A stretch of DNA of 64,000 nt from the NCBI GenBank assembly GCA_043759595.1, contig JAYVLG010000031.1:39969-103968 (forward strand). Direction: 5' to 3'. Under the pieces are notes generated by a model. The model was not told the DNA's origin and did not search any database. It saw only the letters and a program-made list of their open reading frames with translations. The stretch comes from Sulfurirhabdus sp043759595 (GTDB lineage Bacteria; Pseudomonadota; Gammaproteobacteria; Burkholderiales; SMCO01). This document shows positions 63,956 to 64,000 of the stretch, one piece after another (positions within the stretch are counted from its first letter, which is position 1; every line of letters begins with the position of its first letter). The position numbers and the translations under genes were made by a program.

Positions 63956-64000
63956 GCCTGGCGGTGACCTACTTTCGCATGGGTAATCCACACTATCATC
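63956..64000 (-). rRNA. rrf: 5S rRNA, 3' part (partial)
   Basis: On the minus strand the window's last bases read GATGATAGTGTGGATTACCC and then ATGCGAAAGTAGGTCACCGC and CAGGC, the strongly conserved 3' end of proteobacterial 5S rRNA. The 5' part lies beyond the window. It ends an rRNA operon transcribed toward birA. Confidence 0.95.

Noticed and set aside
1..64000. CRISPR array
   Set aside because: No direct repeats with regular spacing were seen anywhere in the window.

Overview
The window looks like a chromosomal segment of a betaproteobacterium, probably of the Nitrosomonadales/Gallionellales/Methylophilales type; that placement rests on gene order and protein character, not on a database search. 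It carries a complete division and cell wall (dcw) cluster, the ffh-ypjD-corB and rpsP-rimM-trmD-rplS blocks, a pilB-pilC-pilD-coaE-zapD-yacG block, argJ-DUF815-Nudix/ThiE, secA, class A rnpB, the rsmI/lpoA-yraN-diaA/gmhA-BON block and birA-coaX-SPOR beside an rRNA operon. Base composition is moderate and genes are tightly packed.

Layout. 1-6.7 kb: end of a GGDEF protein, a PhnD-like periplasmic protein, rpsU, tsaD, a coiled-coil membrane protein, plsY, folB, a TauE-type exporter, xerD and ogt. 6.7-10.2 kb: rplS-trmD-rimM-rpsP (minus strand) with its own promoter and terminator, then ffh. 10.2-18.8 kb (plus strand): ypjD, a CorB/CorC-type protein, type IV pilus genes pilB, pilC and pilD, coaE, zapD, yacG and a PCu(A)C copper chaperone. 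18.8-27.4 kb: a FixH-like small protein, Nudix-ThiE fusion, DUF815 ATPase, argJ, a 627-base gap holding an inverted-repeat element, secA, an M23 peptidase, a DciA-like protein and a 60-residue membrane protein.

27.5-46.3 kb (all minus strand) is the dcw cluster in the order mraZ-rsmH-ftsL-ftsI-murE-murF-mraY-murD-ftsW-murG-murC-murB-ddl-ftsQ-ftsA-ftsZ-lpxC. Most junctions overlap by 4 to 11 bases, which suggests translational coupling. Upstream of mraZ are repeats matching the known MraZ operator, then a terminator and rnpB. 47-52 kb holds a DUF1269-like protein, pyrC, a Sel1-repeat protein, a DUF599 membrane protein, a di-haem cytochrome c with a DUF302-like tail and a separate DUF302 protein.

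The accessory part is 52.39-54.50 kb. It is an integron gene-cassette array with no integrase in view: four attC sites and four small genes, all on the minus strand with their attC sites downstream as the integron model predicts. A fifth core site closes the 5' end, preceded by an unassigned 95-codon open frame. None of the cassette products has a secure function. This array is the most interesting feature of the window. After it come rsmI, lpoA, yraN, a GmhA/DiaA-type SIS protein, a BON lipoprotein, a di-iron ferritin-like protein, rfaE2, a GlcD-type FAD oxidase, a SPOR protein, coaX and birA. The window ends in the 3' part of a 5S rRNA gene on the minus strand.
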